Shown here: positions 54,724 through 63,848 of the stretch, piece by piece
Layout: every line of letters starts with the position of its first letter
Numbering within the stretch: the stretch's first letter is position 1
Origin: Nostoc piscinale CENA21
GTDB taxonomy: Bacteria > Cyanobacteriota > Cyanobacteriia > Cyanobacteriales > Nostocaceae
Reading direction: 5' to 3'
Length of the DNA stretch: 64,000 nt
Assembly: GCF_001298445.1 (NCBI RefSeq)
Contig: NZ_CP012036.1
Coordinates: forward strand, 5,301,690-5,365,689
Notes under the pieces: model-generated
The model's input: only the letters and a program-made list of their open reading frames with translations
Database searches by the model: none
What the model was told of the DNA's origin: nothing
Translations under genes and position numbers: made by a program

Positions 54724-55482
54724 ATGTATGACGACGATGACCTAAGCCTACTCGATCCCGATGTAGAGCTAGAAAGCCCTCTCGATAAAATGGAGCCACT
54801 CACTGCCGAGTCAGAAGTGGCAAAGCCCGATCCAGAAGTGATGTTAGCACTTTTGGAAAACTCTCAACCCCAGCAGCGAATGTTGGCGGCGCGTGCTTTT
54901 TGTGATATTGAAGATGAAAGGGCTACCCCGCTACTCATTGCCCTGTTAAAAGATTCCTGTCCTTTGGTGCGAGTGAGTGCCGCCTATGGTATTGGTCGCA
55001 ATCCCAGTAAAGACGCAGTAGAACCGTTGATTGTCCAACTCAACCAAGATTGGAACGGTTATGTACGTAAAGGTGTAGTTTGGGCGTTGGGTAATTGCCG
55101 CGATCGCCGTTGTCTAGCACCCCTAGCCGATGCTTTAAGAACAGACATTTCCGCAGTGCGTTTGTGGTCAGCGAGTGCTTTAGCCCAAATGGCAGAAGTG
55201 GGTTACGAAGCAGTGATTGGGGCAATTCCCGCTTTAATTGAAGCCTTAGTCCAAGATCCAATTCCCGCAGTTCGTAGTAATAGCGCCTGGGCAATTGGAC
55301 AGTTATGCAAAGAACTACCCTCTAATATTGTTTACGCCACAGCCATTGATGCTTTAATTCAAGCCTTTGCCGAAGACCAAGATTTAGGCGTGCGAGAAGA
55401 TGCTAAAGCCGCACTACTCGGCGTAGGCGACCCCCGTGGCTTACAGCTAATCGAAACTTTAGAACAAGAAGGATGGTTTTGA
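54724..55482 (+). CDS. HEAT-repeat protein (PBS-lyase type)
   Basis: The 252-residue product begins with an acidic stretch (MYDDDDLSLLDPDVELESP) followed by about five HEAT repeats, such as LIALLKDSCPLVRVSAAYGIGR and IEALVQDPIPAVRSNSAWAIGQL. Some members of this family attach bilins to phycobiliproteins (CpcE/F, NblB-like), others are only scaffolds. No lyase partner gene is near, so a lyase role is not claimed. Confidence 0.82.
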   Translation: MYDDDDLSLLDPDVELESPLDKMEPLTAESEVAKPDPEVMLALLENSQPQQRMLAARAFCDIEDERATPLLIALLKDSCPLVRVSAAYGIGRNPSKDAVEPLIVQLNQDWNGYVRKGVVWALGNCRDRRCLAPLADALRTDISAVRLWSASALAQMAEVGYEAVIGAIPALIEALVQDPIPAVRSNSAWAIGQLCKELPSNIVYATAIDALIQAFAEDQDLGVREDAKAALLGVGDPRGLQLIETLEQEGWF

Positions 55483-55483
55483 T

Positions 55484-55545
55484 CAAGTCAAAGGTCAAAA
55501 GTCAAAAGTAATTTTTGACTATTAACTCTTGACCATTGACCATTG
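55484..55545. repeat. STRR of tcaaaagtcaaaagt type
   Basis: A short array of caaaggtcaaaagtcaaaagt and its near complement gactattaactcttgaccattgacc forms a hairpin between the convergent HEAT and cupin genes. It may end transcription of both. Confidence 0.55.
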
Positions 55546-55552
55546 ACACACT

Positions 55553-55960
55553 TCACTTATTTTCGGATGTTGGCTTAATTAAGTTGAGGTCATAGGGACG
55601 TTCGATATCATCCTCGCCTAAATACTCACCGTTTTGAATTTCCAAAATTACCAAGGGAATCAAACCGGGATTTTCTACTTTGTGTAAAGTTGCGGCTGGA
55701 ACATAAGTTGATTCATTGCGATTCAGCAAAATTTCCGTATCGCCACAAGTTACCTTAGCTACCCCAGAAACTACTACCCAATGTTCATTGCGGTGGTAAT
55801 GGATTTGTGGTTTAATACCATGCCTGGGCTTAATTTCCACACGACTAATTCTATAAGTATCACCTTCTTCGATTACCTCCACGTTACCCCAGTATCTTGC
55901 ACCGGAATGTGAGGACAATTCATGGCTATTAGATTGCTCGTTGTTCTCATTTTGATTCAT
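55553..55960 (-). CDS. Cupin protein, mannose-6-phosphate isomerase type II-like
   Basis: From ATG 55960 the product has 135 residues; ten upstream codons are unlikely. The cupin core shows YRISRVEIKPRHGIKPQIHYHRNEHWVVVSGVAKVTCGD and the second motif with STYVPAATLHKVENPG, the signature of the metal-binding cupin of type II phosphomannose isomerase/GDP-mannose pyrophosphorylase. As a stand-alone cupin it could convert fructose-6-phosphate and mannose-6-phosphate for polysaccharide synthesis. Confidence 0.82.
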   Translation of the reverse strand: MNQNENNEQSNSHELSSHSGARYWGNVEVIEEGDTYRISRVEIKPRHGIKPQIHYHRNEHWVVVSGVAKVTCGDTEILLNRNESTYVPAATLHKVENPGLIPLVILEIQNGEYLGEDDIERPYDLNLIKPTSENK

Positions 55961-56097
55961 AACCAAACTGCTCAACCAAACGACTACCAATATTGTGAAG
56001 TAATTTAGCGTATATTAGTTGACAATTTGCCATAATCGCTACTGCTAAGTAGTGAAACACATTAACCAGTCACCAACCCCAGCCTGATAAATTTGAG

Positions 56098-56874
56098 ATG
56101 GAAACAAAAGCTGCTTTACCAATTACGCTTTTAGCAGGCAAAAATACTTTGCCCATTATCCAAGCTTATTTTGAATTCAATCATCTCAAGCAATTATATC
56201 GTCAAGGTTGGTTACAACAAGGCATTGACCCTCAGCGTTGTGAAAGCGTTGCTGAACACTCTTTTGCTGTGGCTTTATTAGCATTATTGATAGTCGATTT
56301 TTATTCTCTGAAGGTGGATAAAACTAAAATTATGCAGATGGCTTTAATCCATGATTTAGGAGAAGTTTATGCTGGTGATTTGACTCCCAGGGATGGAGTT
56401 TATCAACAAGCAAAATATCAATTAGAGAGAAATGCGCTTTCCCAGATACTGGATAAACTTCCTAATTGTTCAGACTGGATTGATTTATGGGAAGAATATG
56501 AGCAAGGTAATACACCTGAGTCTCAATTTGTACGACAGATTGATCAATTAGAAATGATTTTACAAGCTAGTGTTTATGAACACCAAGGATTAGCTAATCT
56601 CTCAGAATTTTTTACTTCTACTCATCAAGCATTTGTCACACCACAGATTCAATCGATATTTCAAGCTATAGAAAGTTTAAGAAATAATTGTAATTTTATG
56701 CCTTGTGAAACTATCTGCAATGACTGTGCTTTTCATCTCAAAAATGAGTCAGGAATAGAGTGTATTCACCCCGATGAATTGGCAGTTAATTGTGCTGTTG
56801 TGACTTTTTGCAGTTCTTTTCAACCTGCGAAAGAAATTGATAGCCCATGTGTGACTTTTGGTCAGGAAGAATAA
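56098..56874 (+). CDS. HD-domain phosphohydrolase with Cys-rich C-terminus
   Basis: The 258-residue product has an HD domain of the YfbR/HDDC2 type: RCESVAEHSFAVALLALLI (His), MALIHDLGEVYAGDLTPRDGV (His-Asp) and RQIDQLEMILQA. Such enzymes remove phosphate from deoxynucleoside monophosphates or related compounds. After residue 200 there is an extension with six Cys and two His (CETICNDCAFHLKNESGIECIHP ... NCAVVTFC), which could bind a metal or an iron-sulfur cluster. That part is not seen in simple YfbR proteins. Substrate unknown. Confidence 0.82.
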   Translation: METKAALPITLLAGKNTLPIIQAYFEFNHLKQLYRQGWLQQGIDPQRCESVAEHSFAVALLALLIVDFYSLKVDKTKIMQMALIHDLGEVYAGDLTPRDGVYQQAKYQLERNALSQILDKLPNCSDWIDLWEEYEQGNTPESQFVRQIDQLEMILQASVYEHQGLANLSEFFTSTHQAFVTPQIQSIFQAIESLRNNCNFMPCETICNDCAFHLKNESGIECIHPDELAVNCAVVTFCSSFQPAKEIDSPCVTFGQEE

Positions 56875-57040
56875 CTAGGAATTCCGTACTTAGGAGCCAG
56901 AAGTGATACTTTTAGCTTGTCGAAGTGTCAGAATTTAAAAGCAATTTAGAATTTAAATTTTGTGGTTTTCAATCTGTGGCGGTTATTTTTCCTTCACTGA
57001 TTGCATTCTAGCTCCTGAATTCTGACTTCTGAATTCTTCT

Positions 57041-57325
57041 TCAATCTTGTTGCTGATTATCATTTTGTCTATTAGTTTCTAACAGACGGGACATAAACAC
57101 ATCAGGTTTTCGACTCATAACAGAAATAACTTTATCAATAGCAACTACTTCACTGGTTTTGACAACCATTTCCCACAAAGTATCTTCTTCTGTATCTTTG
57201 TTATGCGTTCTGTGTTTAAAGCATAACAAATCATCACAAACATTGATAATTGTTGCGAAATACCACTTATCTCGTATTAATAGCCAAATTTCTTGTTCTA
57301 AGTAACTTTGTAGAATTGATTTCAC
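57041..57325 (-). CDS. Small conserved protein of unknown function
   Basis: The 94-residue product (MKSILQSYLEQEIWLLIRDKWYFATIINVCDDLLCFKHRT ... KPDVFMSRLLETNRQNDNQQQD) has a beta-rich centre reminiscent of an Sm-like or SH3-like barrel, but this is only a pattern impression. It has no signal peptide. No neighbours suggest a role. Confidence 0.65.
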   Translation of the reverse strand: MKSILQSYLEQEIWLLIRDKWYFATIINVCDDLLCFKHRTHNKDTEEDTLWEMVVKTSEVVAIDKVISVMSRKPDVFMSRLLETNRQNDNQQQD

Positions 57326-57766
57326 AATAATTTAGATGATGAAAAACAATGTGGTAAATACTATTTGGGGATAACAACTTGGTGCAACAGGGAAAATACT
57401 TAATCGTGATTACAGGAAATAATACAAGGTAATCTGCGTCCAAAGCCAGCGATAAAATTAGACTGCAATTCCCAATCCGTCTTGAAAAGTTTGCTCAAGT
57501 CGGGGAACCCGCCCACGCAACGCCAGTTGCTTCAAACCGGTAAACCCGACCCGTCCAACGCACTGGCTCAACTCCCAGATTGAATGAGTATTTCTACTTC
57601 AAACTGCACAAAAAATAAATGGCGGATGCTTGATTGATATTTGCTATCCGCCTTTCCCAAAACAACAAAACTATATGTCAATCAATCATGACAGCTCAGA
57701 AATTTATGTCAAGCTATTATGCTAAAGCAACATGGTTTTTATGTAAAAACTACCTGAATGGAGCTT
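57326..57766. other. Intergenic region with a GC-rich repeat fragment
   Basis: About 440 nt. A GC-rich stretch (57490-57570, containing ggggaacccgcccacgcaacgcc) is an inverted relative of the fragment at 51356. No gene seen. Confidence 0.5.
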
Positions 57767-59596
57767 TTAGACTTGAGACTGGAGTTGAGCGATCGCAGTC
57801 AGAATTTGTTGATAATATTCAATGTTGCCTTCCTGATAATAGATGTTGGCAGATTGTTGAAAATCAGCGATCGCACCGGGAAAATTTTCGAGTTGGCGGT
57901 AGACATCGGCGCGTAACATATAAGCGGAAGCCCAATGAGGTTGACGTTGCAAAGCTTGGTTTAAGTCTGCTAATGCTCCTTGCAAGTCTCCCAACAGCAA
58001 ACGACTGCGCCCACGATGATACCAGTCTTCGGCAAAACTAGGGTCAAGGGCAATGGCTTGATTATAATCAGCGATCGCACTGTGATAATTTTGCAGAGCA
58101 TAGTAAACACTGGCGCGATCGCTGTAAAATGCTGCGGTGTTGGGGTTGATTTGCAAAGCTGTGGTGTAATCAGCAATTGCGCCGTGATAGTCTTGCAAAG
58201 CATAGCGCAAGGAACCCCGATTGTAATATGCTTCTACTAAACTGGGGTTAATTTTGATTGCTTGATTGTAATCGGCTAAAGCTCTTTGTTCCGCTTCTAA
58301 AAGCCGCAAAGCGTTACCCCGATTACAGTAAGCTGGAGCAAATTCAGGCTCAAGTCTAATTGCTTGGGTGTATTCTTCCACCGCCGCTAAATAATCTTGT
58401 AGAGCTTCACGAGCTAAACCACGGCCATAGTATGCTGTGGCTAAGTTGGGATTGAGTTGTAAGGCGCGGTTGTAATCTAAAATTGCTCCTTGGTAATCAC
58501 CCAAACAACGACGAGCCGTAGCGCGATCGCAGTATCCTTGTGCATATTCCGGGTGAATTTGTAAGACACGATTGCTATCGGCGATTGCACCTTGGTAGTC
58601 ACCTAACTGACAACGCGCATAAGCCAAAAAACCGTAGACTAAAGCTAAAGTCGGATTTCTGTCTAAAGCTTGTTCATAATCAGCGATCGCACCTGGAAAA
58701 TCGCCCAAAGTTGCTTTGACTAATCCCCGCTCGTAGTATGCTTGCACATCTTCAGGATTGAATTGCAGAGCTTGGTTAAAGTCAGAAATTGCAGCTGGAT
58801 AATCTTTCAGATAAGAACGAACAAGTCCGCGATTGTAGTACGCTGGGGCAAAATTGGGGTTAATTTGTAAGGCGCGATTATAATCAGCAATTGCGGCTGC
58901 ATAATCTCCTAAAACATAACAGGTATTACCCCGGTAATGATAAGCCTCTACCAAATGTGGATCTAACTGTAATGCCCGTTCATGATCGGCAAGTGCTTGC
59001 TCATATTCTTCTAAAATATGGAAAATATTCCCGCGACTGCTGTAAACGGCAGCATACTGGGGATACCATTGTAAGGCTTGCTGAAAATCTGCTAATGCGC
59101 CTTGGTAATCACCATTCTCACTGCGATCGATACCCCGATAATGAAAAGCTCGCGCTATATCAAAATCTATATATGTTGCTAATGCCGGATTAATTTCAAT
59201 TGCTTGGTGATAATCTGCGATCGCATGATCATAATCACCCAACGCACAATAAACATTACCCCGTCCGTGATGGGATTCTGCTAAGTTGGAATTGATCGCT
59301 AATGCTTGCTCGTAATCAGCGATCGCTCCTTCATAATCTGCCAGCGAATAACGAGTGTTGCCGCGATTATGATAGGCTTCAGCAAAATGAGGATTTATTT
59401 GGATTGCCTTGTTAAAATCTGCCAGTGCGGCATCATAATCTCGGAGTGAGGTATACAAAATATTCCCGCGATTATAGTAAGCTTCTGCAAAGTCAGGTTT
59501 TAGCTGAATCGCCTCCGTATAATCTGCGATCGCACCTGGAAAGTTTCCTTGCAAATTTTTGTTAAAACCTTGGTTAAAAAAGTCGTCAGCATTCAT
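57767..59596 (-). CDS. Tetratricopeptide-repeat protein, 17 repeats
   Basis: The 609-residue product is TPR along its whole length. There are 17 units of 34 residues such as AYYNRGNILYTSLRDYDAALADFNKAIQINPH. The last 15 residues (YYQEGNIEYYQQILTAIAQLQ) end the solenoid. There is no signal peptide or catalytic domain, so it should be a scaffold for protein complexes. The partner cannot be read from the sequence. DNA of the repeats contains many HIP1-like cgatcgc sites. Confidence 0.92.
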   Translation of the reverse strand: MNADDFFNQGFNKNLQGNFPGAIADYTEAIQLKPDFAEAYYNRGNILYTSLRDYDAALADFNKAIQINPHFAEAYHNRGNTRYSLADYEGAIADYEQALAINSNLAESHHGRGNVYCALGDYDHAIADYHQAIEINPALATYIDFDIARAFHYRGIDRSENGDYQGALADFQQALQWYPQYAAVYSSRGNIFHILEEYEQALADHERALQLDPHLVEAYHYRGNTCYVLGDYAAAIADYNRALQINPNFAPAYYNRGLVRSYLKDYPAAISDFNQALQFNPEDVQAYYERGLVKATLGDFPGAIADYEQALDRNPTLALVYGFLAYARCQLGDYQGAIADSNRVLQIHPEYAQGYCDRATARRCLGDYQGAILDYNRALQLNPNLATAYYGRGLAREALQDYLAAVEEYTQAIRLEPEFAPAYCNRGNALRLLEAEQRALADYNQAIKINPSLVEAYYNRGSLRYALQDYHGAIADYTTALQINPNTAAFYSDRASVYYALQNYHSAIADYNQAIALDPSFAEDWYHRGRSRLLLGDLQGALADLNQALQRQPHWASAYMLRADVYRQLENFPGAIADFQQSANIYYQEGNIEYYQQILTAIAQLQSQV

Positions 59597-60091
59597 CTAA
59601 GTTCAATGGGCTGTAAAACTCCCGCCCCCTAATTTTAAGATGGGTGCTGTTTTGTATCAATTGATTTCAGCGGATTTTCACAATTTTCTCTGTAAATATA
59701 AGTTAGCAAAGACTCTCATACAGCAGAAAGATGTGTAATACTCTACTTGTAGTGAATCAATCAGAACTTACGCACCAAGATTATTTTTGAGCATAAGTGT
59801 AATGAGTCTATATATGTAATTATTTTAGCTTTTATCACTTAAAGATTCATTACCCGATCGCCTGTTTCAAACCTAAGTTTTTCGTTTTCTTACATAAGTC
59901 ATTTGTATTTTTATCTTGTTGTAAGATGAAAGACCCATTTGATTGATTAACTGACTCATCAAGAGATAGAAACCGGACAGGTAATAAATAGATTTGTAAA
60001 CAACTTACTGATATTTTCTATAATTACTCAAAAGGTTATTTATAGCAAAACACAGTAAAATTTGATAACAGATAACAGAGGTACTTCACCA
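59597..60091. other. Intergenic region upstream of the TPR gene
   Basis: About 495 nt, AT-rich, no gene and no repeat seen. It contains the promoters of the divergent TPR and 85-residue genes. Confidence 0.5.
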
Positions 60092-60349
60092 ATGAATATT
60101 TTGGTAACACCTGAAGATGAGCAACTAGATAAATTGCGTCTCGAATTGGCAAAATTTACCAATACCCAGGAAGTCATTAACACCAACTTGAAACTAATAG
60201 AAGAAAATTCGCATCGTCCCGCAGACATAAATCAAAGAATAACGATAGAAGATGATAATACTTGTTGTCAAACATTTAGGGATCGCTCAATGGTTGAGGG
60301 GTGTGATCATCAAAAATATGACAACTATTTTGATTTAATTGAAAAATAG
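60092..60349 (+). CDS. Small protein of unknown function, 85 residues
   Basis: The product from ATG 60092 begins MNILVTPEDEQLDKLRLELAKF and then NTQEVINTNLKLIEEN, a helical segment. A purine-rich site (cagaggt) precedes it. The C-terminal part contains CC and YFDLIEK. No membrane segment. It stands alone. Unrecognised. Confidence 0.55.
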   Translation: MNILVTPEDEQLDKLRLELAKFTNTQEVINTNLKLIEENSHRPADINQRITIEDDNTCCQTFRDRSMVEGCDHQKYDNYFDLIEK

Positions 60350-60584
60350 AGTTAATGAGTATTTTTACTGTAATTCTGGATTAAGCACCGCACACAGAAG
60401 ATTTGGTGGGGAAGGGTATAAAGGTGTAGGGATAAGCTGTTAAAGATTTAAGAAAGGACATTGAGGCCGCAGGGGCGTAGGGGACAGAGCGCAAGGGAGA
60501 GAATCTTTCCCCTCCGCTCCCTGCTCCCTGCCCCGAAGCCTGCCGCCACGCAAAGTTATCTTGGCAGACTACAAGCCCCCATTT
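60350..60584. other. Intergenic region with short G-rich repeat
   Basis: 235 nt with a ggggaagggtataaaggtgtagg stretch (60408-60431) related to the STRR at 8085, and a second part ccgctccctgctccctgcc (60514-60533) related to the heptamer family. No gene. Confidence 0.45.
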
Positions 60585-61298
60585 TTAAGCCGCAACTTTT
60601 TCTTCTAGAGGTTTAAAAGTCTTTTTGGTAGCACCACAAATTGGACATTTCCAATCATCAGGAATATCTTCAAAAGCTGTACCGGGCGCAATTCCTGAAT
60701 CGGGGTCGCCAGCTACGGGGTCATAAATCATACTGCATTGACGACAAATCCATTTACGAGTTTGGGGATCATCGCCAGCTACTCTAGTGGCGGCTTGTCC
60801 ACCATTTAAAACTTCTAATGCTTCAGTGTAGCGATCGGCGTGGTAATGTTCGATAAACTTGAGCAAGCCAAAACGGTGTGCAGCTTCTCGAAATGTATTA
60901 GCGTGTTCGCCAGATTCTTGTGCTTGTTTGAGAAATTCGGCGGCGGCTGGGTTATCGCGATCGCTTTTTGCAGCTTCAGCAAATTCGGGATACATTGTAG
61001 TGTATTCGTAAGTCTCACCTTCAATCGCTAAAGATAAGCAACGAGAAACGATTTGTTTTTTTTGTTCATCAGTTAAACCTGCTGGATCTTTTACCACCAG
61101 TTCTGGATGCAGCAACTCAAAATGAGCAAAAGCATGTTCGGTTTCTTGTTCTGCGGTTTCACGAAACAGTTTTGCTAGATCCGAAAACCCCAATTTACTA
61201 GCAACTTTCGCAAAATATAAATATTTGCGATTAGCCATCGACTCACCACCGAAGGCTGCTTCTAAGTTATGCAGAGTAGTAATGTTGGATAAATCCAT
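60585..61298 (-). CDS. Rubrerythrin
   Basis: From ATG 61298 the product has 237 residues; 22 further upstream codons are unlikely. The ferritin-like diiron domain has NLEAAFGGESMANRKY, ETAEQETEHAFAHFELL, EGETYEYTTMYPEFAEAA and ESGEHANTFREAAHRF. The C-terminal rubredoxin-like domain has WICRQCSMIYDPVAGDPDSG and WKCPICGATKKTF. Rubrerythrins reduce peroxide; the Anabaena homologue is found in heterocysts. A run of eight T at 61056-61063 lies inside the gene without breaking it. Confidence 0.95.
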   Translation of the reverse strand: MDLSNITTLHNLEAAFGGESMANRKYLYFAKVASKLGFSDLAKLFRETAEQETEHAFAHFELLHPELVVKDPAGLTDEQKKQIVSRCLSLAIEGETYEYTTMYPEFAEAAKSDRDNPAAAEFLKQAQESGEHANTFREAAHRFGLLKFIEHYHADRYTEALEVLNGGQAATRVAGDDPQTRKWICRQCSMIYDPVAGDPDSGIAPGTAFEDIPDDWKCPICGATKKTFKPLEEKVAA

Positions 61299-61716
61299 AG
61301 TTTGAGAATACCTGTCAGAAAATTTTAATTGTAGGTTTTTGCTTTTGGGTTGTCCCCAAAGCAAAACGATGGATAATTGCAGATTTCCTGTTAATTCCCC
61401 AAATGAAACTAGATAATTTCACTATCAAGGAATTATTGGTTAACTGAGAATTACTAGCAAAAAAACAAGTTATAAATCAGTTTGAGGAACTAATTTTGTA
61501 TAACAGAAAACGTTTTACACAAATTTTTTTTCGCCCATTTTTCTTTACTTGTTTTGTCTGCCGTTCCAGGAAGATTATATAAGACTAATGTTTGATTTCT
61601 GAAAAAACAGTAGACCTAAAAAATACTTTTTCCTACTCCCTATCTGCACAGATAATCTCAAACCTGAAACTGCATAACTATAAAACTAAGAAAAAGATAT
61701 TTGAGAAGTAAAAGCC
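61299..61716. other. Intergenic region between the SDR gene and rubrerythrin
   Basis: About 417 nt, AT-rich, no gene and no repeat seen. It should hold the rubrerythrin promoter. Confidence 0.5.
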
Positions 61717-62457
61717 TCAGACAACCCCACCGTTAACGCGAATGTTCTGCCCAGTAATCCAACGTGCTTCTTCACTGGCTAAAAAAGCTACCACGTCGGC
61801 AATTTCTTGGACATCACCCAGCTTGTTAAAAGCGGACATTTGAGCTAAACGATTAATTTGTTCCGTAGTTTTGCCTTCACGGAATAGCTCTGTATCTGTG
61901 GGGCCAGGAGAAACAACATTCACAGTAATTTCTTTAGCACCTAACTCTTTAGCTAACACCCGCGTTATTTGTTCCACTGCGCCTTTTGTTGCAGCATAAG
62001 CACTGTAAGTTGGCAACATCATAGCTGTGGTGGATGAAGAAAAGTTAATAATTCTGCCGCCTACGGCTATATGTTGTGCAGCTTGTTGACAGGCAAAAAA
62101 AGTTCCTTTGACATTGACAGCAAAGAGTTTGTCAAACTCTGCTTCTGTAATTTCTGTAGCTGGTTTGTAAATAATTGTGCCAGCATTATTCACTAAAATA
62201 TCTATTTTGCCAAAATGGGCAATGGTTTTTTGAAATAGCTGTTCAATATCAGCCACACTACCCACATCAGCTTGGATAGCAATTGCTTGTACTCCCAGTT
62301 TTTCGATTTCTGCAACAACTTCTTGGGCTTTAGCTGTATTCCCCGCATAATTAACTACGATAGATGCACCCTTTTCGGCTAATGTTAAAGCGATCGCTCT
62401 ACCAATTCCACGCGATGCACCAGTGACAATTGCAACTTTGCCTGTTAAAGCTGCCAT
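61717..62457 (-). CDS. Short-chain dehydrogenase/reductase, FabG-like
   Basis: The 246-residue product has the SDR cofactor motif TGASRGIGRAIALTL, NNAGTIIY, the catalytic Ser in INFSSSTTAMM, Tyr-x-x-x-Lys in YSAYAATKGAVEQ, and SPGPTDTELF. The substrate is a 3-oxoacyl or other keto compound; adjacent genes do not decide it. It starts 77 nt after the HlyD gene stop on the same strand, so they may be cotranscribed. A run of seven T at 62095-62101 is intact. Confidence 0.9.
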   Translation of the reverse strand: MAALTGKVAIVTGASRGIGRAIALTLAEKGASIVVNYAGNTAKAQEVVAEIEKLGVQAIAIQADVGSVADIEQLFQKTIAHFGKIDILVNNAGTIIYKPATEITEAEFDKLFAVNVKGTFFACQQAAQHIAVGGRIINFSSSTTAMMLPTYSAYAATKGAVEQITRVLAKELGAKEITVNVVSPGPTDTELFREGKTTEQINRLAQMSAFNKLGDVQEIADVVAFLASEEARWITGQNIRVNGGVV

Positions 62458-62534
62458 AAGTAAATCCTGCTTTACTATTTATGAGTTGCTCTTAACCTAT
62501 CGCACAAAGGTTAAATTTACCTACTCCACACTCC

Positions 62535-63848
62535 CTAAGACTCAGGAACTATAGGCACACCATCCCGAATGTTCAGCAATCCAGAGATAATAATTTTGTC
62601 TTCTGGCTGTAACCCCGCTAAAACTTGGTAGTAGTTATTTTTGATATTACCTAACTTGACTCGCCTTTGTTGCGCTACTAACTGAGAAATTCCTTGGGGA
62701 GTGGTTTGCTGTTGGGCGACATAAACAAAAGTTTCACCCGCCACGCGAGTTACTGCTGTAGTTGGAATTAAAACTCCAGAACGCTGATTCCAAATTACCC
62801 TTGTGCGGACTAATTGACCTGCCCTGAATTGCCCTTGGGTATTGTTGAACAATGCTTTAATTAATATCGATGGTTGTTCAGTGTTGACATTGGGAACAAT
62901 TAAAAACACTCGACTTGTACCCAAAACTTGCCCTTGGGTGTTGAGAATTTCCACAGGCATTCCCTTACGTAATTTGGGGCCGCGCTCTAGTGGTAAAGTT
63001 AAAGCAACTTCTAAAGGTCGGGTTTCGGCAACAGTCATCAGCCGTGAAGAAGTCGTGACAAAATCACCAGCTTTTACCGAGATATCGCCCACCGTACCAG
63101 CGAAGGGAGCCGTAATTTTGTCATACTGGAGTTGTGCTGGTGGTTGTCTATTGTTGGCGTTGGCTTGCTGGAGGGCAGTTTCAGCTTGCAGAATGCTAGT
63201 TTTTTGGGCTTGAATACGAGAATTGACAGCATCTAGATTAGCTTTTGCTGTCGCCAACCGATTAGCAGCTAAATCCTTGGCTTGGCGTGATATTGCACCT
63301 TGGTCTGCTAAATTGGCAGATTTCGCGTAATCTAATTGATTTGACTGTACTTCACCTAACTTTGATATGCGTTCTAGTTCCAAAGCGCGGAGTGTGGCGC
63401 GGGCGCTTTCTAGTAGGGCTGCGGTTGCTTGAGTTGCACCATTATTGCCTAGGTTACTAGGTTGTTGAGCTTTATAATCTATTTGAATAATGGGTGTACC
63501 TATGGCAACCGTCTCTCCTGGCTTGACAAATATCTGGGTAACTTGGCCAGGAATTCTCGGTAGGAGATTGATAGAACGTCGGGACTCTAAAGTGGCAATA
63601 TAGTCTGCACTTTCTTCAATTGTGCCTAATTGTACAGGTGCTATTTTTGCTCTTACCCCTGGTGTTTGAGCATGAATAGGTTTTGTTGGCTGTACCGGAG
63701 TAAGTAAACGCCAAGCGATCGCAATTCCACCCCCTACTATTAGTATTAACGCTAACAATAATCGCCACCATCGCCAATTTTTTTGAGGTGGTGATGATGG
63801 TTCTGTAAGTTCTTTGTCAAAATCAATTTGAGGCTCAGGGGATGTCAT
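62535..63848 (-). CDS. RND efflux periplasmic adaptor (HlyD/MFP family)
   Basis: The 437-residue product has one N-terminal membrane helix (WRLLLALILIVGGGIAIAWRLL), a barrel-sandwich domain (ESADYIATLESRRSINLLPRIPGQVTQIFVKPGETVAIGTPIIQID) and an alpha-helical hairpin. The beta-barrel part QYDKITAPFAGTVGDISVKAGDFV and a C-terminal membrane-proximal domain follow. Such adaptors connect RND pumps of the inner membrane to an outer-membrane channel. No pump or channel gene is in the window; one may follow upstream, beyond 64000, or downstream of the SDR gene. Confidence 0.93.
   Translation of the reverse strand: MTSPEPQIDFDKELTEPSSPPQKNWRWWRLLLALILIVGGGIAIAWRLLTPVQPTKPIHAQTPGVRAKIAPVQLGTIEESADYIATLESRRSINLLPRIPGQVTQIFVKPGETVAIGTPIIQIDYKAQQPSNLGNNGATQATAALLESARATLRALELERISKLGEVQSNQLDYAKSANLADQGAISRQAKDLAANRLATAKANLDAVNSRIQAQKTSILQAETALQQANANNRQPPAQLQYDKITAPFAGTVGDISVKAGDFVTTSSRLMTVAETRPLEVALTLPLERGPKLRKGMPVEILNTQGQVLGTSRVFLIVPNVNTEQPSILIKALFNNTQGQFRAGQLVRTRVIWNQRSGVLIPTTAVTRVAGETFVYVAQQQTTPQGISQLVAQQRRVKLGNIKNNYYQVLAGLQPEDKIIISGLLNIRDGVPIVPES

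Noticed and set aside
54724..55482. HEAT protein as a phycobilin lyase subunit
   Set aside because: Only generic HEAT repeats are seen and no second lyase subunit or phycobiliprotein gene is near.
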